DNA of 10,000 nt from Treponema sp. (GTDB lineage Bacteria > Spirochaetota > Spirochaetia > Treponematales > Breznakiellaceae). The stretch covers positions 1 through 10,000 of the forward strand of contig JAIWNU010000073.1 in NCBI GenBank assembly GCA_020216655.1. The letters run 5' to 3'. Within the stretch, counting starts at the first letter, position 1; each line of letters opens with the position of its first letter. Of the stretch, positions 1-6,792 are shown in pieces. The notes below the pieces were generated by a model. It was given only the letters and a program-made list of their open reading frames with translations. It ran no database searches and was not told where the DNA came from. The position numbers and the translations under genes are program-made.

Positions 1-1146
1 CGGGTCTTTGATCCGGCTAAAATTAAGGCCGTCATCGACCATGTGACCCCCGCTAAGGATTCTAAAACGGCCCTTCAGGGCAAAATCCTCCGGGATTGGG
101 CCCGCCGGCATGGAATAAAAGACTTTTTCGATATCGGCCGCAATGGAGTGTGCCATGCCCTTTTCCCCGAAAAGGGTTTTGTCCGGCCCGGCTATACGGT
201 TATTATGGGAGACAGCCACACCTGCACTCACGGAGCCTTCGGCGCTTTTGCCGCGGGCGTGGGCACCACGGACCTTGAAGTGGGCATCCTTAAGGGTGTG
301 TGCGCCTTTAAGCCCCCCCGGACCATGCGTATAAACCTAGAGGGCGCCTTAAAGCCCGGTGTGACTGCTAAGGACGTTATTCTTGCTCTCATTGCTCAAA
401 TCGGTGTGTCCGGGGCCACCGACAAGGTCATGGAATTCCGGGGCCCTGTAGTGGACTCCCTTTCTATGGAAGGCCGCATGACCCTCTGCAATATGGCGAT
501 AGAAGCGGGCGGTACAAGTGGTGTCTGTATGCCCGATATGACCACCGTAAACTACCTCTGGCCCTTTGTTGGTACCGACGGAGAAGGCCAATTTAAAACT
601 AAAGAAGAAGCCCTCGCGGCCTATAAAGTATGGTGGAGCGACGAAGACGCTTCTTATGATTCGGTTGTGAACCTGGACTGTTCTGCACTTGAGCCGATAG
701 CGACCGTTGGTTACAAGCCTGACCAGGTCCGTGCTATTTCCGATCTGGATGGTACTAAGGTGGACCAGGTATATATCGGTTCCTGCACCAACGGACGCAT
801 CGAAGACCTGCGAGAAGCCGCTGCGGTACTCAAAGGCCGGCGTATTGCCGATTCGGTGCGGGGGATCCTTTCTCCTGCCACGCCGGATGTCTATGCCCAA
901 GCGCTCAAGGAAGGGCTTATCCAGATATTTATGGAGGCGGGCTTCTGCATCACTAACCCGACCTGCGGTGCCTGTCTTGGTATGTCCAATGGAGTTCTTG
1001 CAGAAGGGGAGGTTTGTGCTTCCACAACAAACCGCAATTTTTATGGGCGGATGGGGAAGGGTGGTATGGTTCACCTGATGAGCCCCGCCAGCGCTGCTGC
1101 TACGGCGGTTGCAGGCTATATAACCAGCGCAGATAAGCTAAAATAA
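1..1146 (+). CDS. leuC: 3-isopropylmalate dehydratase large subunit (5' end missing)
   Basis: Large, iron-sulfur subunit of isopropylmalate isomerase, which converts 2-isopropylmalate to 3-isopropylmalate in cytoplasmic leucine synthesis. The reading frame is open from the first base (RVFDPAKIKAVIDHVTPAKD), so the true start lies upstream. The GTG at 43 is an internal valine in a conserved stretch, not the start. Visible aconitase-family motifs are DSHTCTHG (nt 211-234) and the three 4Fe-4S cysteines: one in IGSCTNGR (codon 784-786) and two in NPTCGACLG (codons 964-966 and 973-975). The ending NRNFYGRMG plus a short tail is typical of the roughly 420-residue HacA/LeuC-2 type, so about 40 N-terminal residues are missing. 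It is followed 10 nt later by leuD, its partner. Homoaconitase or dimethylmalate dehydratase are close relatives that motifs alone cannot exclude. Confidence 0.95.
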   Translation, partial: RVFDPAKIKAVIDHVTPAKDSKTALQGKILRDWARRHGIKDFFDIGRNGVCHALFPEKGFVRPGYTVIMGDSHTCTHGAFGAFAAGVGTTDLEVGILKGVCAFKPPRTMRINLEGALKPGVTAKDVILALIAQIGVSGATDKVMEFRGPVVDSLSMEGRMTLCNMAIEAGGTSGVCMPDMTTVNYLWPFVGTDGEGQFKTKEEALAAYKVWWSDEDASYDSVVNLDCSALEPIATVGYKPDQVRAISDLDGTKVDQVYIGSCTNGRIEDLREAAAVLKGRRIADSVRGILSPATPDVYAQALKEGLIQIFMEAGFCITNPTCGACLGMSNGVLAEGEVCASTTNRNFYGRMGKGGMVHLMSPASAAATAVAGYITSADKLK

Positions 1147-1150
1147 GGAG
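1145..1150 (+). promoter_or_regulatory. Shine-Dalgarno of leuD, fixes a GTG start
   Basis: AAGGAG overlaps the leuC stop codon and lies 6 nt before the GTG at 1157. No ATG start is available nearby, so this site selects GTG as the leuD start and suggests translation coupled to leuC. Confidence 0.85.
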
Positions 1151-1156
1151 CCACCG

Positions 1157-1684
1157 GTGAAACAATTTGGCGGAAAACTGCTTTTTCTGGATCGCAGTGA
1201 CATCAATACGGACGAAATTATACCCGCAAAATACCTGACCGAAATTTCCAAGGAAGCCCTTAAACCCTATTGCCTGGAGGACTTAAAGCTCTCCGACTTT
1301 GACTCCCGCAGGGACCTGGCGGGCAAAAGGGCCATTCTTACCAGGGGCAACTTTGGCTGTGGCAGCTCCCGGGAACATGCCCCCTGGGCACTGGAAGTCA
1401 ATGGCATTAACATCGTAGTAGCCGAAAGTTTTGCCCGTATTTTCAGGCAGAATATGTATAACTGCGGCATGCTGGCCATCGAACTCCCCGCAGCCCAGAT
1501 TGATGAACTTTTTTCGGCTTTTAAGGGCCTCGATACGAACCTGGCGGTGGATCTAAGCGCAGGAACATTAGAGTTTACTGCCCCCGGTAAAGCTGCCTAT
1601 ACCGCTCAGTTTAAGCTCACCGAATTTGAGTCTGCCCTGGTAAAATCAGGCGGCTGGGTCCAGTTTGCCGCAGAACGTTATTAG
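1157..1684 (+). CDS. leuD: 3-isopropylmalate dehydratase small subunit
   Basis: Small swivel-domain subunit that completes the active site of the leuC product in leucine synthesis. At 175 residues it has the short HacB/LeuD-2 length. Visible motifs are DRSDINTDEIIPAKYL (residues 12-27), the phosphate/carboxylate-binding GCGSSREHAPWAL (67-79) and FARIFRQNMYNCGML (92-106), all family hallmarks. The start is GTG, chosen for the AAGGAG 6 nt upstream. It forms an operon with leuC. The substrate-specificity loop after KYL reads TEIS, which to my recollection matches neither the YLRT of archaeal homoaconitase nor the YLVY of archaeal isopropylmalate isomerase. The leucine role is therefore the best inference from family and pairing rather than proven by the loop. 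Confidence 0.95.
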   Translation: MKQFGGKLLFLDRSDINTDEIIPAKYLTEISKEALKPYCLEDLKLSDFDSRRDLAGKRAILTRGNFGCGSSREHAPWALEVNGINIVVAESFARIFRQNMYNCGMLAIELPAAQIDELFSAFKGLDTNLAVDLSAGTLEFTAPGKAAYTAQFKLTEFESALVKSGGWVQFAAERY

Positions 1685-1693
1685 TGATATTAT
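1665..1693 (+). promoter_or_regulatory. Candidate promoter of the MFS gene (leaderless type)
   Basis: TTGCCG (1665-1670, 4/6 to the sigma-70 -35), a 17-nt spacer, then TATTAT (1688-1693, 5/6 to the -10) preceded by TG one base upstream, as in extended -10 promoters. The -10 ends 6 nt before the ATG at 1700, so the transcript would start at or next to the start codon. The -35 and most of the spacer lie inside the end of leuD. Prediction from sequence only. Confidence 0.4.
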
Positions 1694-1699
1694 GATGCC

Positions 1700-2869
1700 A
1701 TGAATCTTGGCATCATTTATTTTTTCTCCTTTACCGTATACGGCGTGGCAACGCCCTACCTTTCAGTGCTGGTCCGGAACCTTGGTTTTGGGCCAGCAGC
1801 GGTGGGGCTCCTTTTGGGCCTCTTTGAAATTGCAGGTATTACCGGTCCTTTTATCATCGGCCGTTATTCCGATACCATAGGCCGCTATCGACCCGGATTG
1901 CTGTTTTCCCTGGTTCTTATTCCCCTTGCGCTAATACCCCTACTGCTCTGGCGCAACATTGTTATTACTGCCGCTGCCCTTGTGGTGCTTGCGGTCGGTG
2001 TCCGTTCCATTATCCCCTTGTTGGATGCAGCAACTACGCTTCTTTTAAGAAATAAGGAAGATTATGGTAAAATTCGTGCCGTCGGCTCTTTGAGTTTTGT
2101 ATTTATGGCCCTCGTTCTTCAGTATACCCCTATCCTGCAGCCTACAAGTTCTCTGGCTATTAGTATCTGGCTTGGGATTACCGCAATCCTTACCATTCTG
2201 ACCTTGCCGTTGCTTAAAGAACATGGTGCACCTGCACAAGGCTCATTACAATCTGCCTCGCAATTTGTTTCGAATGGCAATCCCTCTCATAGTCCCGCTG
2301 CCTGGTCCTCGCTTTTCATTATTGGACTTGTCATTATTGGCTTAGGCAGGCTTTCTATGGCGCCGATTGCCTCATTTTTTTCACTCTATGTTTCCGAAGA
2401 GCTCCATTGGAATGCGGTGGGGCTCATGTGGGCTCTTTCGGCGGTTTCCGAAATCCCCTTTATGTTCATTTCAGGAAAGCTCATCAAAAAATATGGGTCC
2501 GCTCCGCTCTTAGCCCTTTCCATGGTAGCGGTTATCGCACGGCTTGGCCTTTATGCGCTGTTTCCAACCAAAGCTGGGGCAATCATGGGGCAGCTGCTCC
2601 ATTCACTCTGTTATGGGCTTTTCCATCCCGCGGCAGTGGCCTTTGTGAGTACCCATGTCCCTCCCCAAAAGCGGGCCGTGGGTCTTACCATGTATATCTC
2701 CCTCGGAGTAGGTCTTCCAACCTTTATCGGGAGCGCCTTAGGAGGATACATTGTAGAAGCCCTAGGATACCGGGTACTCTTTGGGTCCTACACTATTTTC
2801 AGTGTTATAGGGATCGTTATATATGGTTTTTTTGCTGCAGCCCTTTCGGAAAAGCGGCAGAGCAATTGA
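1700..2869 (+). CDS. MFS transporter, HcaT/LacY-like (MFS_1_like)
   Basis: Inner-membrane secondary transporter of 389 residues with about 12 hydrophobic segments. The loop between helices 2 and 3 carries GRYSDTIGRYR (54-64), a form of the MFS motif A. DYGKIRAVGSLSF (about 121-133) is characteristic of the HcaT/nucleoside-symporter-like MFS_1_like group. A hydrophilic central loop (about 194-220) separates the two halves. The substrate cannot be told from the sequence. It starts 15 nt after leuD, which could suggest export or import of a related metabolite, but a promoter of its own also seems present. There is no Shine-Dalgarno before the ATG at 1700, and the two ATG triplets just upstream are out of frame. 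Translation may therefore be coupled to leuD or leaderless. Confidence 0.9.
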   Translation: MNLGIIYFFSFTVYGVATPYLSVLVRNLGFGPAAVGLLLGLFEIAGITGPFIIGRYSDTIGRYRPGLLFSLVLIPLALIPLLLWRNIVITAAALVVLAVGVRSIIPLLDAATTLLLRNKEDYGKIRAVGSLSFVFMALVLQYTPILQPTSSLAISIWLGITAILTILTLPLLKEHGAPAQGSLQSASQFVSNGNPSHSPAAWSSLFIIGLVIIGLGRLSMAPIASFFSLYVSEELHWNAVGLMWALSAVSEIPFMFISGKLIKKYGSAPLLALSMVAVIARLGLYALFPTKAGAIMGQLLHSLCYGLFHPAAVAFVSTHVPPQKRAVGLTMYISLGVGLPTFIGSALGGYIVEALGYRVLFGSYTIFSVIGIVIYGFFAAALSEKRQSN

Positions 2870-2894
2870 CAAGTTATTGCGTGAGGCATAGGCT
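2866..2894 (+). promoter_or_regulatory. Candidate promoter of the DUF554 gene
   Basis: A perfect TTGACA (2866-2871) overlaps the MFS stop codon and is followed, after 17 nt, by a poor -10, TAGGCT (2889-2894, 3/6). The -10 ends 9 nt before the ATG at 2904, which would leave a leader of only a few bases. The weak -10 keeps confidence low. Confidence 0.3.
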
Positions 2895-2903
2895 CCCTGC
2901 ATT

Positions 2904-3695
2904 ATGATAGCCACAATTATAAATGCCCTTGCAGTCGTATTTGGATCCCTTTTGGGCCTCCTTTTAGGGGGAAAGATTTCCGATAAATACCGCACCATCG
3001 TGTTTGACGGAGCGGGTATTACCACGGTCATTATTGGGGTCTCCATGGCCCTTGCAAGTCAGCGGATTATCTATCTAGCCCTGGCCCTTATCATTGGCGG
3101 CCTTATTGGTTCGGTGATCGATATTGATGGAGCTATACTGCGCTTTGGCGCCTTCCTTGAGTCGGTGACGCTGAAAAAAAAGAAAAATGCTGCAGCAGAC
3201 TCAAGCCCCTCTGCCATGGAAACCGGAGAATCCGTCAGAGTTCCTGGGGATCACCGTTCCGGTTGGGATTTCGGTCATGGATTTCTGAATGCTTCGGTGC
3301 TTTTTTGTGTTGGAGCCATGGCTCTTCTGGGTTCATTCAAAGCTGGTACCGATGGGGATTATACACTCATCCTCACCAAGTCCATTTTGGACGGCTTTAT
3401 GGCTATCCTTATGACCGCTGCCATGGGCCCCGGGGTTGCCTTTTCGGCCCTGCCTATTTTTATTTATCAGGGACTGTTAACCTTGGCGGCCCAGTGGGTA
3501 AAACCTATGGTGAGTCCCCTCATGCTCTCCGAGCTGACCGGCGCTGGCGGCGCCATGGTGCTTATGATTGGCCTTAACCTGCTCTCTGTAAAATCAATTA
3601 AAACCGCTAATTTTCTCCCAGCCCTGGTGCTTATCGTGTTTTTAGCCCTTTTAGATCCTGCGCTGCTTGCCTTGGCCAAGAACTGGGGGTTTTAA
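2904..3695 (+). CDS. DUF554 family membrane protein
   Basis: Integral membrane protein of 263 residues, in the DUF554 (YdfK/YqgA-type) family, whose function is unknown. The N-terminus IINALAVVFGSLLGLLLGGKI (6-25), the GVSMAL segment (45-50), and the second half with FCVGAMALLGS (134-144) and ILDGFMAILM (161-170) are typical of the family. About seven hydrophobic segments are visible. A hydrophilic insert at about 90-125 begins with four lysines and makes the protein longer than the usual roughly 230 residues. It lies 34 nt after the MFS gene. The only purine-rich stretch upstream (GTGAGG, 2881-2886) is too far from the ATG to be a good Shine-Dalgarno. Any link with leucine metabolism or transport is unsupported. 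Confidence 0.92.
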   Translation: MIATIINALAVVFGSLLGLLLGGKISDKYRTIVFDGAGITTVIIGVSMALASQRIIYLALALIIGGLIGSVIDIDGAILRFGAFLESVTLKKKKNAAADSSPSAMETGESVRVPGDHRSGWDFGHGFLNASVLFCVGAMALLGSFKAGTDGDYTLILTKSILDGFMAILMTAAMGPGVAFSALPIFIYQGLLTLAAQWVKPMVSPLMLSELTGAGGAMVLMIGLNLLSVKSIKTANFLPALVLIVFLALLDPALLALAKNWGF

Positions 3696-3712
3696 AGGGT
3701 TGCAAATTATTA

Positions 3713-3741
3713 TTGACAATTCCAAAAAGTGGTCTTAAACT
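3713..3741 (+). promoter_or_regulatory. Sigma-70 type promoter of the ABC ATPase gene
   Basis: Consensus TTGACA (3713-3718), a 17-nt spacer, then TAAACT (3736-3741, 4/6). The predicted start of transcription is near 3748, giving a leader of about 29 nt that contains the Shine-Dalgarno AGGGAGG (3766-3772). With the terminator at 4943 it defines a one-gene transcription unit. The perfect -35 and strong ribosome site suggest high expression. Confidence 0.65.
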
Positions 3742-3776
3742 GGAAATCGATAAAATAACCCTATCAGGGAGGCCTT

Positions 3777-4904
3777 ATGGCAAAGGTAGAACTCAAAGGT
3801 ATTAGCAAGGTGTATGAAGGCAATGTCCGTGCGGTGGACAATGCGAACATCACCGTAAACGACAAGGAATTTGTCGTTTTCGTCGGCCCTTCTGGCTGTG
3901 GTAAGTCAACCACCCTCCGTATGATCGCCGGTCTTGAGGACATTAGCGAAGGTGAACTCTATATCGACGGCGAACTGATGAATGATGTTCCCCCGAAGGA
4001 CCGGAACATCGCCATGGTATTCCAGAACTACGCTCTGTATCCCCACATGACCGTATATGATAACATGGCATTCGGTCTCCGGATTAAAAAGGTAGATAAG
4101 GCAGAAATTGACCGGCGTGTTCATGAAGCAGCCCGTATCCTGGATATTGAAAAATTCCTGGATCGTAAGCCCAAGGCCCTCTCCGGTGGTCAGCGCCAGC
4201 GTGTTGCCGTAGGCCGCGCTATTGTCCGGAACCCCAAGGTCTTCCTTTTCGACGAGCCCCTTTCCAACCTGGACGCAAAGCTCCGGGTACAGATGCGCGC
4301 TGAACTTTCGGATCTGCACCTCCGGCTCAATGCTACCATGATTTATGTTACCCATGACCAGGTAGAAGCTATGACCATGGCGAGCAAAATCGTGGTTATG
4401 AAGGACGGCAAGGTTCAGCAGATTGGTTCGCCCCTCTTCTTATATAACCATCCGATCAACAAGTTTGTCGCGGGCTTTATTGGTTCTCCGCCCATGAACT
4501 TCCTCACCGTCAAGGTGGTGGAGAAGAATGGTTCTGTCGTGCTCGACGAAGGTTCCTTCGAGGTTAAACCCGTAGAAGAACACGTTAAATATCTTAAGAA
4601 ATATGTGGGTAAGGAAATCTACTTTGGTATCCGGCCGGAAGACCTGACCTTTGTAGAATCCCCTGCTGCAAGCAACAATATTTCCGTTAAGGTAACCGTG
4701 GTTGAACCCCTGGGCGCTGACATCAACCTGTGGATGTCCACCAAGACCCAGCCCATGATTGCCCGTACCGAACCCCACCATGTCTTCCATGTGGGCGATA
4801 CGGTCAACTTTGTTCCCCATATGGAAAAAGCCCGGTACTTTGACAAGGATACGGAACTTTCGATCCTTGCTGAACTGGACAATGCAATCCAGGGAAATAA
4901 CTAA
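3777..4904 (+). CDS. ugpC: ABC transporter ATP-binding protein, UgpC/MalK/MsmK family
   Basis: Cytoplasmic ATPase subunit that powers carbohydrate (CUT1-type) or glycerol-phosphate importers. All motifs are intact: Walker A GPSGCGKST (37-45), Q-loop Q83, signature LSGGQ (135-139), Walker B with catalytic Glu VFLFDEP (155-161), D-loop SNLD (163-166) and H-loop H193. The C-terminal part (about 240-375) is the regulatory OB/TOBE region of MalK-like proteins, including GSPPMNF and FGIRPEDL. The length of 375 fits the family. The start is set by AGGGAGG 4 nt upstream. No permease or solute-binding gene adjoins it, and it has its own promoter and terminator, so a shared 'multitask' ATPase like MsmK/MsmX is the likely role. 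The ugpC symbol reflects the family name rather than a proven glycerol-phosphate substrate. Confidence 0.95.
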   Translation: MAKVELKGISKVYEGNVRAVDNANITVNDKEFVVFVGPSGCGKSTTLRMIAGLEDISEGELYIDGELMNDVPPKDRNIAMVFQNYALYPHMTVYDNMAFGLRIKKVDKAEIDRRVHEAARILDIEKFLDRKPKALSGGQRQRVAVGRAIVRNPKVFLFDEPLSNLDAKLRVQMRAELSDLHLRLNATMIYVTHDQVEAMTMASKIVVMKDGKVQQIGSPLFLYNHPINKFVAGFIGSPPMNFLTVKVVEKNGSVVLDEGSFEVKPVEEHVKYLKKYVGKEIYFGIRPEDLTFVESPAASNNISVKVTVVEPLGADINLWMSTKTQPMIARTEPHHVFHVGDTVNFVPHMEKARYFDKDTELSILAELDNAIQGNN

Positions 4905-4942
4905 AACAGCATAACCATTACGTCACTATAGGAAAGATGTCT

Positions 4943-4985
4943 GGGGGATGTCCGGTATTTATTGGCGGACATCCCCCTTTATTTT
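4943..4985 (+). terminator. Intrinsic terminator after the ABC ATPase gene
   Basis: A perfect 12-bp inverted repeat, GGGGGATGTCCG (4943-4954) with CGGACATCCCCC (4966-4977), encloses an 11-nt loop and is followed by TTTATTTT. GC-rich stem plus T-rich tail is a textbook Rho-independent terminator. It separates the ATPase from the chemotaxis genes downstream. Confidence 0.93.
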
Positions 4986-4987
4986 AC

Positions 4988-5016
4988 TTGTAATCAATTA
5001 GTCTACCACATATACT
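4988..5016 (+). promoter_or_regulatory. Candidate promoter of the MCP-like/cheD operon (leaderless type)
   Basis: TTGTAA (4988-4993, 4/6), a 17-nt spacer, then TATACT (5011-5016, 5/6). The -10 ends 6 nt before the ATG at 5023, which puts the expected transcription start on the A of the start codon. It lies right after the terminator, where a new promoter must exist, and there is no Shine-Dalgarno before this ATG. Confidence 0.5.
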
Positions 5017-5022
5017 TACAGT

Positions 5023-6783
5023 ATGACTGACCTCACTATTTCAACCGCAGTTTTTGCTGAAAAAATAGGTTCCGTTGTAAATGAATCGGAAAAGATGTTT
5101 CTAACTCTTGGCAAGGTCAGCCCCCTCTTTGTTCGAGAGCTTCATGAAAACCTTGTATCTTTGGAACAATCTTTTGCTTCCGAAACGGGAGTAAATACCG
5201 CAATTTCAAAACTCGATCGGTTATTCATTCAGACCAAAGATCGAATCGAAAATTGCAGCCTTATATTTTCTAAAATGCACGACCGGGGCTCATCACTGCT
5301 TACTTCCCTCTCGGATTCCTTAGATCGGCTTAAGGCTATGGAGGGTATTATAGAAAAAATACGGAACGATTCTGAAGATATGGCACTGATTTCCTTAAAC
5401 GCACTCACCGGAGCTTTAAAATCCGGTGCTGCAGGTCGGGGATTCAGCGTCATTACCGAAGAACTCATGAGGCTTTCAGATCAAACAAAGGTTGTAACCG
5501 ATCAGCTAGAGTCCGATAGTTTAGCCCTTATGAAACAGCTTACTGGTTTTACTGGGGAACTAAAAAAACTAGAAGAGCTGCAAAATACCGTGTTCGAAGG
5601 ACTCGATGAACTTATTACACAGCAGTTTGTCGCTATCGAAGAGAAGGTTAAAAATCTCACAAAATCACTGTACGCTCTTGTACAAGAAAGCAAAACTCTG
5701 GAACAACCGGTAAGTGCCATCATGGAAACCATTCAGGTCCATGATATTGTACGGCAATCTTTGGATCATATCCTGATAGCACTCCGGGAATATGAAGAAA
5801 TTAAAAACTCCGCTTCTATAGATCCTGATGAACTAGAGGCCTTTAAAGGGCAACTGATCATGTTGGGCGAAGTGATTATGGATGATGTTATAAGCCGTTT
5901 CGAAGAGGCCCTCCGTACTTTTGATACCGCCTTTACGGCCATACAAAAGCTCATACGAAGGGGGGAAAAGGAACGGACGCTCCTTTTAAGAGAGCACTTC
6001 TCTCACCTTTCAAGTTCATCTATGCAGACGGTGTTTGAAGAGTCTGCCCGTACACTGACCATGATAGAACAAAATCTTTCGAGTTATTTGGCAATTAAAC
6101 AAAGCGTTGCTTCCCAGGGGAGCAGGATTGCTGAATATGTTTTAGCCATATCCAAACAGTATGGCAAATCTGAAAAAATCATTAACCGATTCAATACCAT
6201 CGATATTGCTGCCCGGATTGAAATTTCAAAACAAAGCATGCTGCATTCAATTAAAAATACGGTGACCGCTATGACCGGTCTTATTAACAGAATAAGTTCT
6301 GATGTGGAGGATGCAAAAAAGGCGAGCCAATCCTTTATTGAGGATACCCATACCGCTCTTTTAGATTATGGAAAAACCTTCGGAGAAGAGGTAACTACTT
6401 TTTCTCTTGCCCAACAGGAGCTGGTACAAGCTTTCCGGCTCTTTGCCTCATTTCAGGAAGACCTTGAACAAAATACAAGAAATTTTACCCTTTTTTCAGA
6501 AACCTTTATCTTGCTCGAAATCCAGGAACATGAAATAGGTAAAATAAAAAATCTCATTATTCAATGTAAACAGATTAAGGATTATTTCTCCGAGATTCGG
6601 GCAAAAATGCCAGAAAGCTCAGAGAATGTTGAGATCCGGAACCAGCACCTTAAGGATATTATCAGCAAATTCACGATTTATGCCCATAAGCAAGCGGCGG
6701 CAGAGATCGGCAACTTTGAGGTAAGCTCCGCAAAGGGTATTAAAGATGTGGATCTGGAAGCGGGCGAAATAACCTTTTTTTAA
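5023..6783 (+). CDS. Soluble MCP-like chemotaxis protein with diverged signalling tip
   Basis: A 586-residue, almost entirely helical protein without signal peptide, membrane segment, HAMP or recognisable sensor domain, so probably cytoplasmic. Residues 122-153 align with the MCP hairpin tip: LNALTGALKSGAAGRGFSVI keeps the Leu-Asn and the GRGF turn. Compared with E. coli Tsr, however, it has Gly for E385, Lys for R388 and Ala for E391. A second, weaker tip-like stretch is IDIAARIEISKQ (393-404). Two similar motifs follow these tips, IQVHDI (237-242) and IQEHEI (500-505). CheD follows after 9 nt and is probably a functional partner. No strict CheD/methylation heptad was found by eye; the closest is TVFEESA (336-342). 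The ATG at 5023 lacks a Shine-Dalgarno. The next in-frame ATG (codon 25, at 5095) has GGAAAAG directly abutting it and is less likely. Possible roles are a receptor-like scaffold, or a regulator of CheY-P or CheD. I do not recognise a named orthologue. Confidence 0.82.
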   Translation: MTDLTISTAVFAEKIGSVVNESEKMFLTLGKVSPLFVRELHENLVSLEQSFASETGVNTAISKLDRLFIQTKDRIENCSLIFSKMHDRGSSLLTSLSDSLDRLKAMEGIIEKIRNDSEDMALISLNALTGALKSGAAGRGFSVITEELMRLSDQTKVVTDQLESDSLALMKQLTGFTGELKKLEELQNTVFEGLDELITQQFVAIEEKVKNLTKSLYALVQESKTLEQPVSAIMETIQVHDIVRQSLDHILIALREYEEIKNSASIDPDELEAFKGQLIMLGEVIMDDVISRFEEALRTFDTAFTAIQKLIRRGEKERTLLLREHFSHLSSSSMQTVFEESARTLTMIEQNLSSYLAIKQSVASQGSRIAEYVLAISKQYGKSEKIINRFNTIDIAARIEISKQSMLHSIKNTVTAMTGLINRISSDVEDAKKASQSFIEDTHTALLDYGKTFGEEVTTFSLAQQELVQAFRLFASFQEDLEQNTRNFTLFSETFILLEIQEHEIGKIKNLIIQCKQIKDYFSEIRAKMPESSENVEIRNQHLKDIISKFTIYAHKQAAAEIGNFEVSSAKGIKDVDLEAGEITFF

Positions 6784-6792
6784 GGTGGGCTT

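Noticed and set aside
349..1074. Long minus-strand open frame (241 codons) opposite leuC
   Set aside because: It is fully antisense to strongly conserved leuC sequence, and its translation shows no recognisable motif. A codon-bias shadow.
2407..2907. 166-codon plus-strand frame overlapping the MFS gene
   Set aside because: It lies in another frame of a clear membrane-protein gene; the product is low in hydrophobic pattern and unlike any family. Shadow.
5095..5097. Alternative start (codon 25) for the MCP-like protein
   Set aside because: The purine-rich GGAAAAG directly abuts this ATG with no spacing, and the promoter geometry fits the ATG at 5023 better.
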